Source of the DNA: MRBY01 sp943371005
GTDB taxonomy: Bacteria; Cyanobacteriota; Cyanobacteriia; Cyanobacteriales; MRBY01
Reading direction: 5' to 3'
Assembly: GCA_943371005.1 (NCBI GenBank)
Contig: CALRTB020000017.1
Location: 1-64,000, forward strand
Length of the DNA: 64,000 bases
Below the pieces are notes generated by a model, which saw only the letters and a program-made list of their open reading frames with translations, was not told the DNA's origin and did not search any database. Every line of letters begins with the position of its first letter. Position 1 is the stretch's first letter. Both the position numbers and the translations under genes were made by a program. Below are positions 1 through 7,363 of this stretch, piece after piece.

Positions 1-116
1 AGTTAATGTATTTAGCAATGAGAAATATTGCTCAGAAATGGAAGCGTCCTCTTCGAGACTGGAAAGCCGCTCTATCTCATTTCTCTATCCTTTTTCCAGA
101 ACGTTTTACTCTCTAA
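1..116 (+). mobile_element. 3' end of an IS256-type (mutator family) transposase, cut by the left edge
   Basis: Frame 3 is open from the left edge to a TAA at 114-116 and reads 37 residues with LAMRNIAQKWKRPLRDWK near the start and ALSHFSILFPERF near the end. The pattern 'RNI..KW..P.RDWK.AL..F.ILF..RF' is, from memory, the usual C-terminus of IS256/IS285-family DDE transposases. The rest of the gene must lie to the left, so I cannot say whether the copy is intact. The terminal inverted repeat expected shortly after the stop could not be recognised. Not seen to carry any HIP1 site. Confidence rests on the tail alone. Confidence 0.6.
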
Positions 117-445
117 TTCTCTCTCTACACAAAATTCAGATCACTCTCGTTCTCTTTTCATCTCCTGCATTTTTCGGACTACTACTTTTCTTGCACGAGT
201 TTTCATTGGAATCCTTTGGCTAACGAGTCGTCATGCTGCAAATGTGGTATGACGACTCCAATCTACCAGAATATCACCGCAGATTATAGCTACAGAATAA
301 CGGTTAGGAGACAGATCATAGTTACCTACCAATTGATCACTACTGCCTTTTCTATTTCCTTTAGTTTCATTGGAATATTTTCAGGAGCAAGCATTGTTTG
401 TCAGGCAGAACGGCTCAAGTCTTTTCGTTCCATTGCCTGAATCAG
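117..445. other. stretch without a supported gene, between transposase tail and gene remnants
   Basis: No open frame here has a recognisable product. The stretch is T-rich at its start, has no HIP1 palindrome, and contains one perfect 10-base inverted repeat (225-258). It probably includes the end of the insertion sequence and DNA brought in or left behind by a deletion. A 74-codon frame at 216-440 looks like chance: Ser/Ile/Thr-rich, no ribosome site, no family resemblance. Confidence 0.5.
225..258. repeat. perfect 10-bp inverted repeat with 14-base loop
   Basis: GAGTCGTCAT (225-234) is followed after 14 bases by its exact reverse complement ATGACGACTC (249-258). No T-tract follows on either strand, so it is not an obvious terminator. 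It may be an end of the insertion sequence or a hairpin in the remnant DNA. Confidence 0.5.
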
Positions 446-559
446 TTACCACGCCAATACTTGCTTGAGGCCTAAAGCGTTAGCCTCAGCCAGAATGCCA
501 TCCTCTCCTAAAAGGTCATCCAAGAAAAAAACGATATGCTGATTGTTTTTCATTTTGGC
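446..559 (-). pseudogene. 3' remnant of a probable HAD-like hydrolase gene
   Basis: On the minus strand one frame ends at TAA (448-446) and reads HIVFFLDDLLGEDGILAEA, then NALGLKQVLAW. A hydrophobic strand followed by DD, then an 'A...G' helix and a final hydrophobic strand, is the usual end of HAD-superfamily hydrolases (motif IV and beyond). There is no room for the rest of the domain: upstream the sequence turns, in another frame, into coaE. I read it as the tail of a deleted gene. The family assignment rests on about 35 residues and is tentative. Confidence 0.35.
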
Positions 560-698
560 GATTTTTGGCGATCGCCTCGCGAGCATAAATATCCGCATCA
601 AAAATGGGGAGCTGGTAGCGGTGGGTCAAATAAGTCGTTACCGTACTTTTTCCCGTCGCAATACCCCCCATCAAACCGATGATTCTTGGCTGCGTCAC
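516..698 (-). pseudogene. coaE: truncated dephospho-CoA kinase (5' end only)
   Basis: The first ~45 codons encode the start of CoaE, the last enzyme of coenzyme A synthesis: RIIGLMGGIATGKSTV is the P-loop and PIFDADIYAREA carries the DAD motif that follows it. Normal CoaE is about 200 residues. Here the frame loses similarity after YAREAIA and stops at 516 after 60 codons. The break lies at about 555-570, where TTTTGGCGAT occurs twice in quick succession and a HIP1 site sits. The remainder of coaE is missing, so this copy cannot make an active kinase. CoaE is essential, so a complete copy should exist elsewhere. The start ATG is 16 bases beyond the stop of the CDGSH gene upstream on the same strand. 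Confidence 0.7.
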
Positions 699-713
699 CG
701 TGTGCGCATCATC

Positions 714-950
714 CTATAGTTTTGCGTGGCTGCCATCACAAAACGGTGGATCTTGAGTGTGCTTACAAAGACACAACGTCACCTTTTTCTTTTCTTCTAG
801 GGTGAACTTTTGGGGCTTGAATTCCGTACCTTTGTGGCTGCCATCACAAAAGGGTTGATCTGCAGATTGACCGCAGGCACACCAGAAATAATCGCCGGCC
901 TCAAGTTCCAGCGTCATGGGCTTTTTGGCCGCAATCGTTGGTTTAGCCAT
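714..950 (-). CDS. tandem CDGSH iron-sulfur domain protein
   Basis: A 78-residue protein built almost entirely of two CDGSH [2Fe-2S] binding motifs: CACGQSADQPFCDGSH at about residues 23-38 and CLCKHTQDPPFCDGSH at about 59-74. Each supplies the three Cys and one His that hold the cluster in this family. The double-motif form is the bacterial and mitochondrial CISD3 (Miner2) type, thought to handle redox or cluster transfer. It is soluble, without signal peptide. I take the ATG at 950 because GAGGAA precedes it at suitable distance and the protein then starts MAKPTIAAKKP; a start further upstream (983) adds an unrelated tail. The pirin gene lies 44 bases upstream on the same strand, so the two may be co-transcribed. 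The physiological role is not evident from the sequence. Confidence 0.85.
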   Translation of the reverse strand: MAKPTIAAKKPMTLELEAGDYFWCACGQSADQPFCDGSHKGTEFKPQKFTLEEKKKVTLCLCKHTQDPPFCDGSHAKL

Positions 951-994
951 CTTTGTGTTTCCTCTATAAACTTTGAGCAACAACCTCGACTGAC

Positions 995-1696
995 CTAGGG
1001 CAAATCAAACAATAAAAATTCCGTCTCAGCCGCTTGACCTGCAAAAATCAGTTGCGTTTCACCACTGATGCCAGCGCCGTCGCCCGCTTCCATCCTAACG
1101 CCATTCACCGTGAGACTTCCTTTGACAATCTGCAACCAAGCCCGACGGCCCGCCGCTAATGGATGGGTAACCGTGGCTCCAGTAGACAGCAGCGCCGCAT
1201 AAATCGAGGCATTCTGATGAATTTTTACGGAGCGATCGCGGCCATCGGGGGAAGCAACAATCCGTAACTGATTTTCTTTTTCTTCCGGGGCGAAATAGGT
1301 CTGCTCATAGCTTGGTTCTATACCCAGTTGATCGGGGGTAATCCAAATCTGTAATAAATGCACAGGCTGTTCTGACGAGGGATTAAATTCACTGTGCAAA
1401 ATGCCTGTACCTGCGCTCATGCGTTGCACATCCCCAGGACGAATAATCGAACCATTGCCAATGTTGTCTTTGTGGGCCAATTCCCCTTCGAGGACATAGG
1501 TGACAATTTCCATATCGCGGTGCCCGTGGGTGGCGAATCCTTTACCCGGGGCGATGTAATCTTCATTGATCACCCGCAGGTTAGAAAAATTCATGTGGGC
1601 CGGATCGTAGTACTGGGAAAACGAAAAACTAAAGTAACTCTCTAGCCAATCTAGTTTGCCACGACCCCTTTCAGCAGAGGGACGGAGTTGAATCAT
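995..1696 (-). CDS. pirin family protein (YhhW/PirB type)
   Basis: A 233-residue bicupin. The N-terminal cupin holds the pirin metal-site pattern: HGHRDMEIVTYVLEGELAH (about residues 57-75), then HSE at about 101-103. The second cupin, from about residue 160, is less conserved. Pirins are Fe-binding proteins; some cleave quercetin, others act as redox-sensitive regulators. The start ATG at 1696 has GGAGG five bases upstream. A LysR-type gene is divergently placed 122 bases away. The same arrangement is known in Synechocystis, where the LysR regulator PirR represses the pirin operon, so this gene is probably controlled by its neighbour (inference). Confidence 0.88.
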   Translation of the reverse strand: MIQLRPSAERGRGKLDWLESYFSFSFSQYYDPAHMNFSNLRVINEDYIAPGKGFATHGHRDMEIVTYVLEGELAHKDNIGNGSIIRPGDVQRMSAGTGILHSEFNPSSEQPVHLLQIWITPDQLGIEPSYEQTYFAPEEKENQLRIVASPDGRDRSVKIHQNASIYAALLSTGATVTHPLAAGRRAWLQIVKGSLTVNGVRMEAGDGAGISGETQLIFAGQAAETEFLLFDLP

Positions 1697-1783
1697 AAAA
1701 ACCTCCGAGGACGTTTTTTAGCGGGTTTAGGTGATTGCTTTCATTGTAGATTGCCGCCAAATAAAAGACAATAAGCTATTTTA

Positions 1784-1796
1784 TATACAAAATGTA
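1784..1796. promoter_or_regulatory. candidate LysR-type operator between pirin and LysR genes
   Basis: The divergent intergenic region holds ATAC-AAAAT-GTAT (1785-1797), a perfect 4+4 dyad that also fits T-N11-A (T at 1784, A at 1796), the usual LysR-family binding pattern. It lies 22 bases upstream of the LysR start, where binding could act on both promoters. This is a pattern match only. Confidence 0.45.
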
Positions 1797-1818
1797 TCTT
1801 AAAAAGAGACAATAGGCC

Positions 1819-2715
1819 ATGGATAAATTAGCCAGTTTGTATGCCTTTACCCAGGTGGTGGAAGCGGGGGGATTTGCAGCAGCGGCGCGGCAGATGAATG
1901 TCGGGCGATCGGCGGTGAATAAACTGGTGATTGCCCTCGAAAATCAACTCCAAGTGCAACTACTCCACCGCAGTACCCGCAAGGTGACGCCGACCCCCAC
2001 GGGCTTGGCCTTCTATGAAAAATGTGTTCAAATTTTGGCGGATCTAGAGGAGGCAGAGTTAGCTGCATCGCAACTCCACGGGGAACCCAAAGGCTTACTA
2101 CGGATAAATGCACCGATGACCTTTGGCCAGATGCAGGTGGCCCCCCTCGTGGCAAAATTCATGGCCCAATATCCCCAGGTGCAGATCCAACTCACCCTAG
2201 AGGATCGGTTTGTGGATGCGATCGCCGAAGGCTATGACCTCGTGATTCGGATCGCCGAACCCGTCGCCTCGGCTAGTCTCCTGAGCCATCCCCTCTGTGA
2301 GACGAAATTACAACTCTGTGCGGCCCCCAGCTACCTAGAGCGCCATGGCCTCCCCCAAAGTCCTGAGGATCTGGCTCACCATAACTGTTTACGCTACGGC
2401 CCCACAGGTAATACTTGGCATTTGGTCGGCCCCCAGGGAGAAGTTTCTGTTAACGTGTCTGGCTCTTTTTGTGCGAACAACGGTGAAGCGTTGGCGATCG
2501 CCGCGGCAGCAGGTTTAGGGATTGCCCAATTACCCCAATTTATCCTTGATGCAGACCCCTGGGCCAAACAGCTTACCGTGATCTTGCCTGAATACAATCA
2601 TCGCACCCTCAGTACCTATGTCCTTTATCCGATCAATCGCCATCTTTCAACCAAGGTGAAACTCTTGTGTGAATTTCTCCAGCAACATCTTGCCGACTCG
2701 AATCCTCCGGGCTAA
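1819..2715 (+). CDS. LysR family transcriptional regulator (PirR-like)
   Basis: A 298-residue LysR regulator. The winged helix-turn-helix is at the N-terminus (LASLYAFTQVVEAGGFAAAARQ, then GRSAVNKLVIALENQL with LLHRSTRKVTPT as the wing), followed by the two-lobed effector-binding domain (about residues 90-295). It is of the CrgA/DsdC-like group, often acting on oxidoreductase genes. Divergent to the pirin gene with a palindrome between them, which suggests it controls that gene and itself, as PirR does in Synechocystis. The effector cannot be told from the sequence. The ATG at 1819 has only a weak purine tract upstream. A strong hairpin terminator follows the stop. Confidence 0.88.
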   Translation: MDKLASLYAFTQVVEAGGFAAAARQMNVGRSAVNKLVIALENQLQVQLLHRSTRKVTPTPTGLAFYEKCVQILADLEEAELAASQLHGEPKGLLRINAPMTFGQMQVAPLVAKFMAQYPQVQIQLTLEDRFVDAIAEGYDLVIRIAEPVASASLLSHPLCETKLQLCAAPSYLERHGLPQSPEDLAHHNCLRYGPTGNTWHLVGPQGEVSVNVSGSFCANNGEALAIAAAAGLGIAQLPQFILDADPWAKQLTVILPEYNHRTLSTYVLYPINRHLSTKVKLLCEFLQQHLADSNPPG

Positions 2716-2732
2716 TTTGACACACAAAAAAA

Positions 2733-2766
2733 CCTTCCCATGAGGTTCGGGAAGGCTTTTCGTTTT
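2733..2766. terminator. bidirectional hairpin terminator
   Basis: CCTTCCC (2733-2739) pairs with GGGAAGG (2749-2755). A T-rich run follows on the plus strand (2757-2766), serving the LysR gene. On the minus strand the hairpin is followed by a run of seven T, serving tRNA-Leu, which is transcribed toward it. Confidence 0.85.
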
Positions 2767-2774
2767 TTGTGGTA

Positions 2775-2856
2775 TGCGGATGGCGAGACTCGAACTCGCA
2801 AGGATCGCTCCACACGCCCCTCAAGCGTGCGTGTCTACCAATTCCACCACATCCGC
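2775..2856 (-). tRNA. trnL: tRNA-Leu (anticodon GAG)
   Basis: On the minus strand the 82-base sequence folds as a class II tRNA. The acceptor arm is GCGGATG with ATCCGC plus discriminator A at 2775. The D arm contains GGAATTGGTAGAC. The anticodon stem CACGC/GCGTG encloses the loop TTGAGGG, giving anticodon GAG. There is a long variable arm (GGA...TCC) and the T arm is GCGAG-TTCGAGT-CTCGC. It decodes CUC and CUU leucine codons. CCA is not encoded. Confidence 0.93.
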
Positions 2857-2972
2857 TCGTTTTGACTTGAACGAATATAGCATACTCATTTGGCGATCGC
2901 CAAGCGTTTTTGAGAAAAAAATTGTCCGATCCTCGAAAACAGTTCTTAAGCTTGCCAAAAGTCCCTGGTGGA

Positions 2973-4226
2973 TTAGTTTTTGGGCTGACTCTGATCTGGA
3001 TTCTGGGACTTAGGGCGCAACGATAGCTGCCGCTGTTGGTTATAAATGGGGCGTTGTTGCTCAATGCGATTAGCTACCTGGATCTGTTGCTGCAGTTGAT
3101 CCGTCGAGGAAACCAACTGACTCAGACCATTCACCAAATCAATCAAATTACGCCGAAACTGCGGATCTCCCGTTAGTTCATCCAAATCAGCGGTAATTTT
3201 CTGGGTATTTTCAAAGGTGACCCGGGCTGCATCAAGGGTTTTTTGCAACATCAACACATTGGCCGGATCATTCAGAGTCGTCGAGACATCCTTGAGATTT
3301 TCCGAAGCCGTTGCCGCGTTAGCCGTTAGTACCGTGAGATTATCCAAAATTTCCTGGGTATTCGCCGCACTAAGATTTTGATTCACCGTATCGAGGGTCG
3401 TATCAAAGGACGCCAAAGTACGCTGCATCTGATCACTGGTGCGCCCGATGCTATTCAGAGTGCCCACCAGAGCTTGGCGATTTTCGACCACCAGGCTATT
3501 GAAATTCCCTGTGAGTGTATTCACCTGTTCGAGGGTGCGGTTGAGTTGATTAGAACTGGTCACTGCCGCATCACTAATGGCCTGGGCATTTTCAGAAAAG
3601 TTATCCACTTCCCCACGCACTTCCTTCGATAACAACGCTAATTCTTCGGTGAGAATCGCCACCTGGGCCGCCGCATCACTGGAGTTGTCCGCCAAAGTAC
3701 GCACAATTTCAAAGAACTCTGGATTGCCGTAGAGTTCGCTGAATTTAGTGGTATTGCGGAGCACCTGCTCAAAGCTCACCCCGATCACCCCCTCTAGGGT
3801 TGTGCCATCACAGAGGATTGCCCCTTTTTCTGGACAGTCCGCCGCGAAGGGGCTCTGGGCCATTTCTGCTTGGGTTAATTCCGTTTGGGGAATAATTTCG
3901 AGGGAGGTTTCCCCGATGAGTCCCCCTTGGTTGGCCTCGACCACCACCTCTCGCGGGATGATCAGATCGGGGGTTTGAATTTGAATTTGAATTTCAACGC
4001 CATTACTGGAGGGTTGTACATCAATAATGCGCCCCACTTCCAGGCCCCGGTACCGGACGATCGCCCCCTCTTGCATCGCATTGGCATTTTCGAAGCGGAC
4101 ATTAATCGTATAGGTACGTTTCCCTAGGGTTGCCCCCGTCAGCCAGATGAGCACAACGCCGAGCAGGGAGAGTCCAGCGAAAATAAATAAACCGAGGGAG
4201 CCTTCTTTGAGGGTACGCGATCGCAT
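2973..4226 (-). CDS. mlaD: MCE-domain protein of an Mla/TGD-type lipid transporter
   Basis: A 417-residue inner-membrane-anchored protein. One N-terminal helix (about residues 11-32) precedes an MCE domain (about 38-115, with NANAMQEGAIVRYRGLEVGR), then a long predicted coiled-coil/helical tail rich in Asn, Thr and Gln and an unstructured end. This is the substrate-binding subunit of an ABC lipid transporter, the counterpart of MlaD in proteobacteria and TGD2 in chloroplasts; in cyanobacteria it is thought to carry lipids between envelope membranes. It lies 57 bases downstream of the cognate ATPase gene on the same strand. A permease (MlaE) gene is not in this window, as is common in cyanobacteria. 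The ATG at 4226 starts just before the membrane helix. Confidence 0.88.
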   Translation of the reverse strand: MRSRTLKEGSLGLFIFAGLSLLGVVLIWLTGATLGKRTYTINVRFENANAMQEGAIVRYRGLEVGRIIDVQPSSNGVEIQIQIQTPDLIIPREVVVEANQGGLIGETSLEIIPQTELTQAEMAQSPFAADCPEKGAILCDGTTLEGVIGVSFEQVLRNTTKFSELYGNPEFFEIVRTLADNSSDAAAQVAILTEELALLSKEVRGEVDNFSENAQAISDAAVTSSNQLNRTLEQVNTLTGNFNSLVVENRQALVGTLNSIGRTSDQMQRTLASFDTTLDTVNQNLSAANTQEILDNLTVLTANAATASENLKDVSTTLNDPANVLMLQKTLDAARVTFENTQKITADLDELTGDPQFRRNLIDLVNGLSQLVSSTDQLQQQIQVANRIEQQRPIYNQQRQLSLRPKSQNPDQSQPKN

Positions 4227-4283
4227 TGGATTCGTCAGTAGATGGGGTAAATTTACGTTTTATTGTATGGGGCAGGGTTGATT

Positions 4284-5078
4284 TTAGCCGATTACTTTAA
4301 TCGGGCCTTCCACCGCCGCGTCAAAAAACTGGCGCACAAGGGGATTCTCTGTCTGGTCAATTTCTGCCACTGTCCCCGTCCATTGGATCTTACCGCCATA
4401 TAGAAAAATGACCCGGTCAGCGGTGCGACGAATCGTGCTGTCCTGGTGACTGACCATCACATAGGTGCCACAAACCCCTTGCATTTGTTGGAGATGGCGC
4501 ACAAGATCTTCAATCACCGTTGAGGCAATGGGATCAAGGCCAGCGGTGGGTTCATCGTACAAAATAATTTCGGGATTGTCCTTCGGATTATCGGGATTGG
4601 CCATAATCGCCCGGGCAAAACTAACCCGCTTGCGCATCCCCCCCGAGAGTTGGGACGGGTAGCGATCGCCGACCCCCGACAACCCCACCATATCCAACCG
4701 TTCTTCGACTAATTCTCGAATTTTTTTTGCAGACAGCCTTGAATGTTGGTAGAGCAAAAAACCGACATTTTCCGCCACGGTCAGAGAGTCAAAGAGGGCC
4801 GCCTGCTGAAAGACCATGCTGATCCCAATGGGATCGTTACCATCCTCGATGAGTCCCTGGCGCTTAATGCCATTGATATAAATTTCTCCTGCATCCGCCG
4901 CCAGTAGCCCCGCAATAATGCGCAAAATGGTGGATTTCCCCGTGCCGGAAGGGCCAATAATCACGAGGGCTTCGCCCCGATAAATGGTCAGGTCAACATC
5001 GTCGAGAATGACATTTGACCCGAAGGCCTTTGAAATTCCCCGCAGTTCAATTAAGGGTTCGGCTTGGGTGGCTACCAT
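4284..5078 (-). CDS. mlaF: ABC transporter ATPase of the Mla/TGD lipid system
   Basis: A 264-residue ATPase with Walker A (GPSGTGKS), Q-loop (FQQAALFD), signature LSGGM, Walker B (IILYDEPTAGLDP) and H-loop (VSHQ). The sequence matches the MlaF/TGD3 branch, which powers lipid movement with MlaD and MlaE. I chose the ATG at 5078 (MVATQAEPLIEL) because homologues begin close to the first strand; the open frame runs further upstream through sequence that belongs to the end of the preceding gene. The order on the minus strand is DUF3153 gene, this gene, then mlaD, probably one transcript. Confidence 0.88.
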   Translation of the reverse strand: MVATQAEPLIELRGISKAFGSNVILDDVDLTIYRGEALVIIGPSGTGKSTILRIIAGLLAADAGEIYINGIKRQGLIEDGNDPIGISMVFQQAALFDSLTVAENVGFLLYQHSRLSAKKIRELVEERLDMVGLSGVGDRYPSQLSGGMRKRVSFARAIMANPDNPKDNPEIILYDEPTAGLDPIASTVIEDLVRHLQQMQGVCGTYVMVSHQDSTIRRTADRVIFLYGGKIQWTGTVAEIDQTENPLVRQFFDAAVEGPIKVIG

Positions 5079-5134
5079 AGGATGCACGCAAAAGATTAAG
5101 GGCAATTGGTTTAACAATAGCGATAGATCAGCAA

Positions 5135-5872
5135 CTACACCGGCAAACGGCGATATTTTAAGTAATAGCCCAGGAACAATAACGCCACTAATCCTCCCGT
5201 ACCGAGGCCCACCCAACTGGGCACCCAAAAGGCCACTTCCAGGTGATTCAACTGCCCCGGTTGTAAGGTCCAAATTAGGCGATCGCCTTCCTTGCGGGTT
5301 ACAGGAGCGTCCGTCGTGTTGTTGTTAATCACCCGTGCTCCCAAAGGCGTTTTCAGGCTGACGTCTAAATCCAAGAGAGAACCGGGACTGAGGATCAAGC
5401 TCCCCCGCTGGGACAAAACGCCCAAGGCCCGCAAATCCACATCCAGAGTAGCCCGATTACGTTCAAGCAAAAGCCAATTTTTCTGCTCGAGGGCGATCGC
5501 CGATTTGAGTTGTACTAGATCCAAATCTGTCGCCTGGAGATTTTGTCCTTCCGGGTTAAAAAAGTCATTGAACTTTTCTACAAGATCCGCCCCGTTGTGG
5601 AAGGGGATCCGTACATCCAACTCCTGGGTCGAGAGCCGCTGGGTCGAACCATGGAGGCCCCTAGCGCGTTTTTCCACACTTTTGAGCCAGTGTTTTGCTT
5701 CCTGCTGATTAAAGTTCGTAAACTCATCCCCCAACTGGAGATGCTGGTGAATTTCGCCATGGTGCTGGTGGTCGAAGACGATCTCCACGTCATAGTCCAC
5801 ACAACCCGCCAGGCAGAGGACACACACACAACAGAGACTCAGCAATCGGATCAAAGATTTCACAGGTATCAT
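5135..5872 (-). CDS. DUF3153 lipoprotein with C-terminal membrane helix
   Basis: A 245-residue protein starting with a lipoprotein signal: hydrophobic stretch and lipobox LAGC, placing the acylated Cys at about residue 23. The middle is a beta-rich, exported domain and the end has one membrane segment (GTGGLVALLFLGYYL) followed by KYRR, so the C-terminus would face the cytoplasm. The pattern is that of DUF3153 proteins, found through the cyanobacteria without an assigned function. It precedes mlaF and mlaD on the same strand, so a role in envelope lipid handling is conceivable but unproved. Start ATG at 5872 gives the complete signal peptide. Confidence 0.75.
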   Translation of the reverse strand: MIPVKSLIRLLSLCCVCVLCLAGCVDYDVEIVFDHQHHGEIHQHLQLGDEFTNFNQQEAKHWLKSVEKRARGLHGSTQRLSTQELDVRIPFHNGADLVEKFNDFFNPEGQNLQATDLDLVQLKSAIALEQKNWLLLERNRATLDVDLRALGVLSQRGSLILSPGSLLDLDVSLKTPLGARVINNNTTDAPVTRKEGDRLIWTLQPGQLNHLEVAFWVPSWVGLGTGGLVALLFLGYYLKYRRLPV

Positions 5873-5902
5873 CGCTCACAATGCAGGGGCAGTAAGGAAA
5901 TT

Positions 5903-7201
5903 TTAAACCGCCCTGGACGCAACCCCCAACTTGCCAAACAGAATCGCTGGCATGTAGGCGCTGCCACCAATCCATTCGCAGGTGTCGCTAAAATCAACCA
6001 AATCCGCAAAGGCTTCGAAGATGCTGCCCGCCACCATGGTGTTTTTCAGGCGACCGACAATTTCGCCGTTTTCGACTTTGTAGCCGAGGTCGAGATTCAC
6101 AGAAAATTCTCCGGCTAGCTGGTTTGACTGACCCGCCCCCAGCACTTGATCAACAATCACCCCTTCCTTCATGCCTTTGATCAGCGCCGTTAAAGGGGTC
6201 TGACCAGTGCCCATGCAGAAATTCACCATATCGGGACTGGGACGGGAAAGCCCACCTCGGAAACCATTCCCCTGGGCCTCGGCGTTGCCCCGGGCAGCCC
6301 ACTGGCGATCCCAATAGAATTGCTGGACAATGCCGTTTTGGATAAAGGTTTTTTTCTGGGTGGGGGTGCCTTCATCGTCAAAGGGACAGGCAGAAACGCC
6401 GATGGTTGGATCTTCGTAAATGGTTAGGCGATCGCCAAAGAGTTGTTCGCCAATTTTTCCCGCGAGGGGCGAGGCTTTTTGCACTACCACTTGACCGGAG
6501 AGAATCGTGTCAAACAGGCCGCCGATGGCACTGAGGGCCGCCCTGGGGGTGAATAACACAGGATATTGACCGCTGGTGATTTGGGCTGATTTTTCGGCAT
6601 TGGTATATTTTTCGATGAGGGTGGCGAGGATTTTGTCGTAATCCGGTTCGCCATCCTTGGCCACGTCATAACCGTAGGCATTGAGAAAATCTTCCCCCTG
6701 GACGAGGTTCCCCCCCAGGCTGGCGCTGACCACTTTGCTATTGCGCTCGCCGTAGACGCCGCCGGTGGTGGCTAATTTCGTTTGACCAGAGCGGATATGG
6801 AATCCGGCACTAACGAGAATGTCGTCGTTGTAGGCCCGCACTTTTTCAATCAGGGTTTCGCCAATTTTCACCAGTTTCGCGGTTTCTGGCAGCACATAAT
6901 CACTCTCTGGCACGACCCCTTGGAAATCCTTGGCAAATTCAAAATCCACCGGGTCGCCGATTTCTGCCGTGGCGATCGCCGCATCCACCACCTCTTCTAG
7001 GCGGGTTAAATCCGTGGCGCTGGCAAAGCCTAATTTCCCATCGACGACGACCCGCAGGGCAACCCCTTGGCTCGCTTTCGTTTCGAGGGACTTAAGGCGA
7101 TTATTCTCAAAATCGATGGGGGTATCACGGCTACTGCGGTAGTACACCTCCGCTTCGATACCCTTTTGCTTGGCGAGATCCAGGATTTGCTCAACTACCA
7201 T
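5903..7201 (-). CDS. TldD/PmbA family protein (TldE-like)
   Basis: A 432-residue protein of the TldD/PmbA family. Conserved pieces include YYRSSRDTPIDFENNRLKSLE near the N-terminus, and TRLEEVVDAAIATAEIGDP and GNGFRGGLSRPSPDMVNF further on. It lacks the zinc-binding HExxxH of the catalytic TldD subunit, so it is the non-catalytic TldE/PmbA-type partner. TldD/TldE complexes are proteases that trim peptides such as microcin precursors and antitoxins. No TldD gene is adjacent. The neighbouring DUF3153 gene starts 30 bases beyond its stop, suggesting read-through. It is full-length for the family. Confidence 0.82.
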   Translation of the reverse strand: MVVEQILDLAKQKGIEAEVYYRSSRDTPIDFENNRLKSLETKASQGVALRVVVDGKLGFASATDLTRLEEVVDAAIATAEIGDPVDFEFAKDFQGVVPESDYVLPETAKLVKIGETLIEKVRAYNDDILVSAGFHIRSGQTKLATTGGVYGERNSKVVSASLGGNLVQGEDFLNAYGYDVAKDGEPDYDKILATLIEKYTNAEKSAQITSGQYPVLFTPRAALSAIGGLFDTILSGQVVVQKASPLAGKIGEQLFGDRLTIYEDPTIGVSACPFDDEGTPTQKKTFIQNGIVQQFYWDRQWAARGNAEAQGNGFRGGLSRPSPDMVNFCMGTGQTPLTALIKGMKEGVIVDQVLGAGQSNQLAGEFSVNLDLGYKVENGEIVGRLKNTMVAGSIFEAFADLVDFSDTCEWIGGSAYMPAILFGKLGVASRAV

Positions 7202-7297
7202 AAAACTTTCTAGAAAAAATTTGAGAATAAAGGCCGCTCCCCATTGTAGAAGATTCTTCTAGATCACCGGGGGCGATCGCCTTTGGCTGGAAATCAC

Positions 7298-7326
7298 AAA
7301 AAAAAGAGAGGGACAAATTATCCCTC
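7298..7326 (-). terminator. terminator of prs
   Basis: On the minus strand GAGGGA and TCCCTC (7321-7326 and 7308-7313) form a hairpin followed by eight T residues (7298-7305). It lies 38 bases after the prs stop. Confidence 0.85.
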
Positions 7327-7363
7327 CCTCCAAATCAATTTACTGTTCTAGCAAAATCAGGAT

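Noticed and set aside
5543..6118. 191-codon plus-strand frame across the DUF3153 and TldE-like genes
   Set aside because: Spans two convincing minus-strand genes and has no motif or ribosome site.
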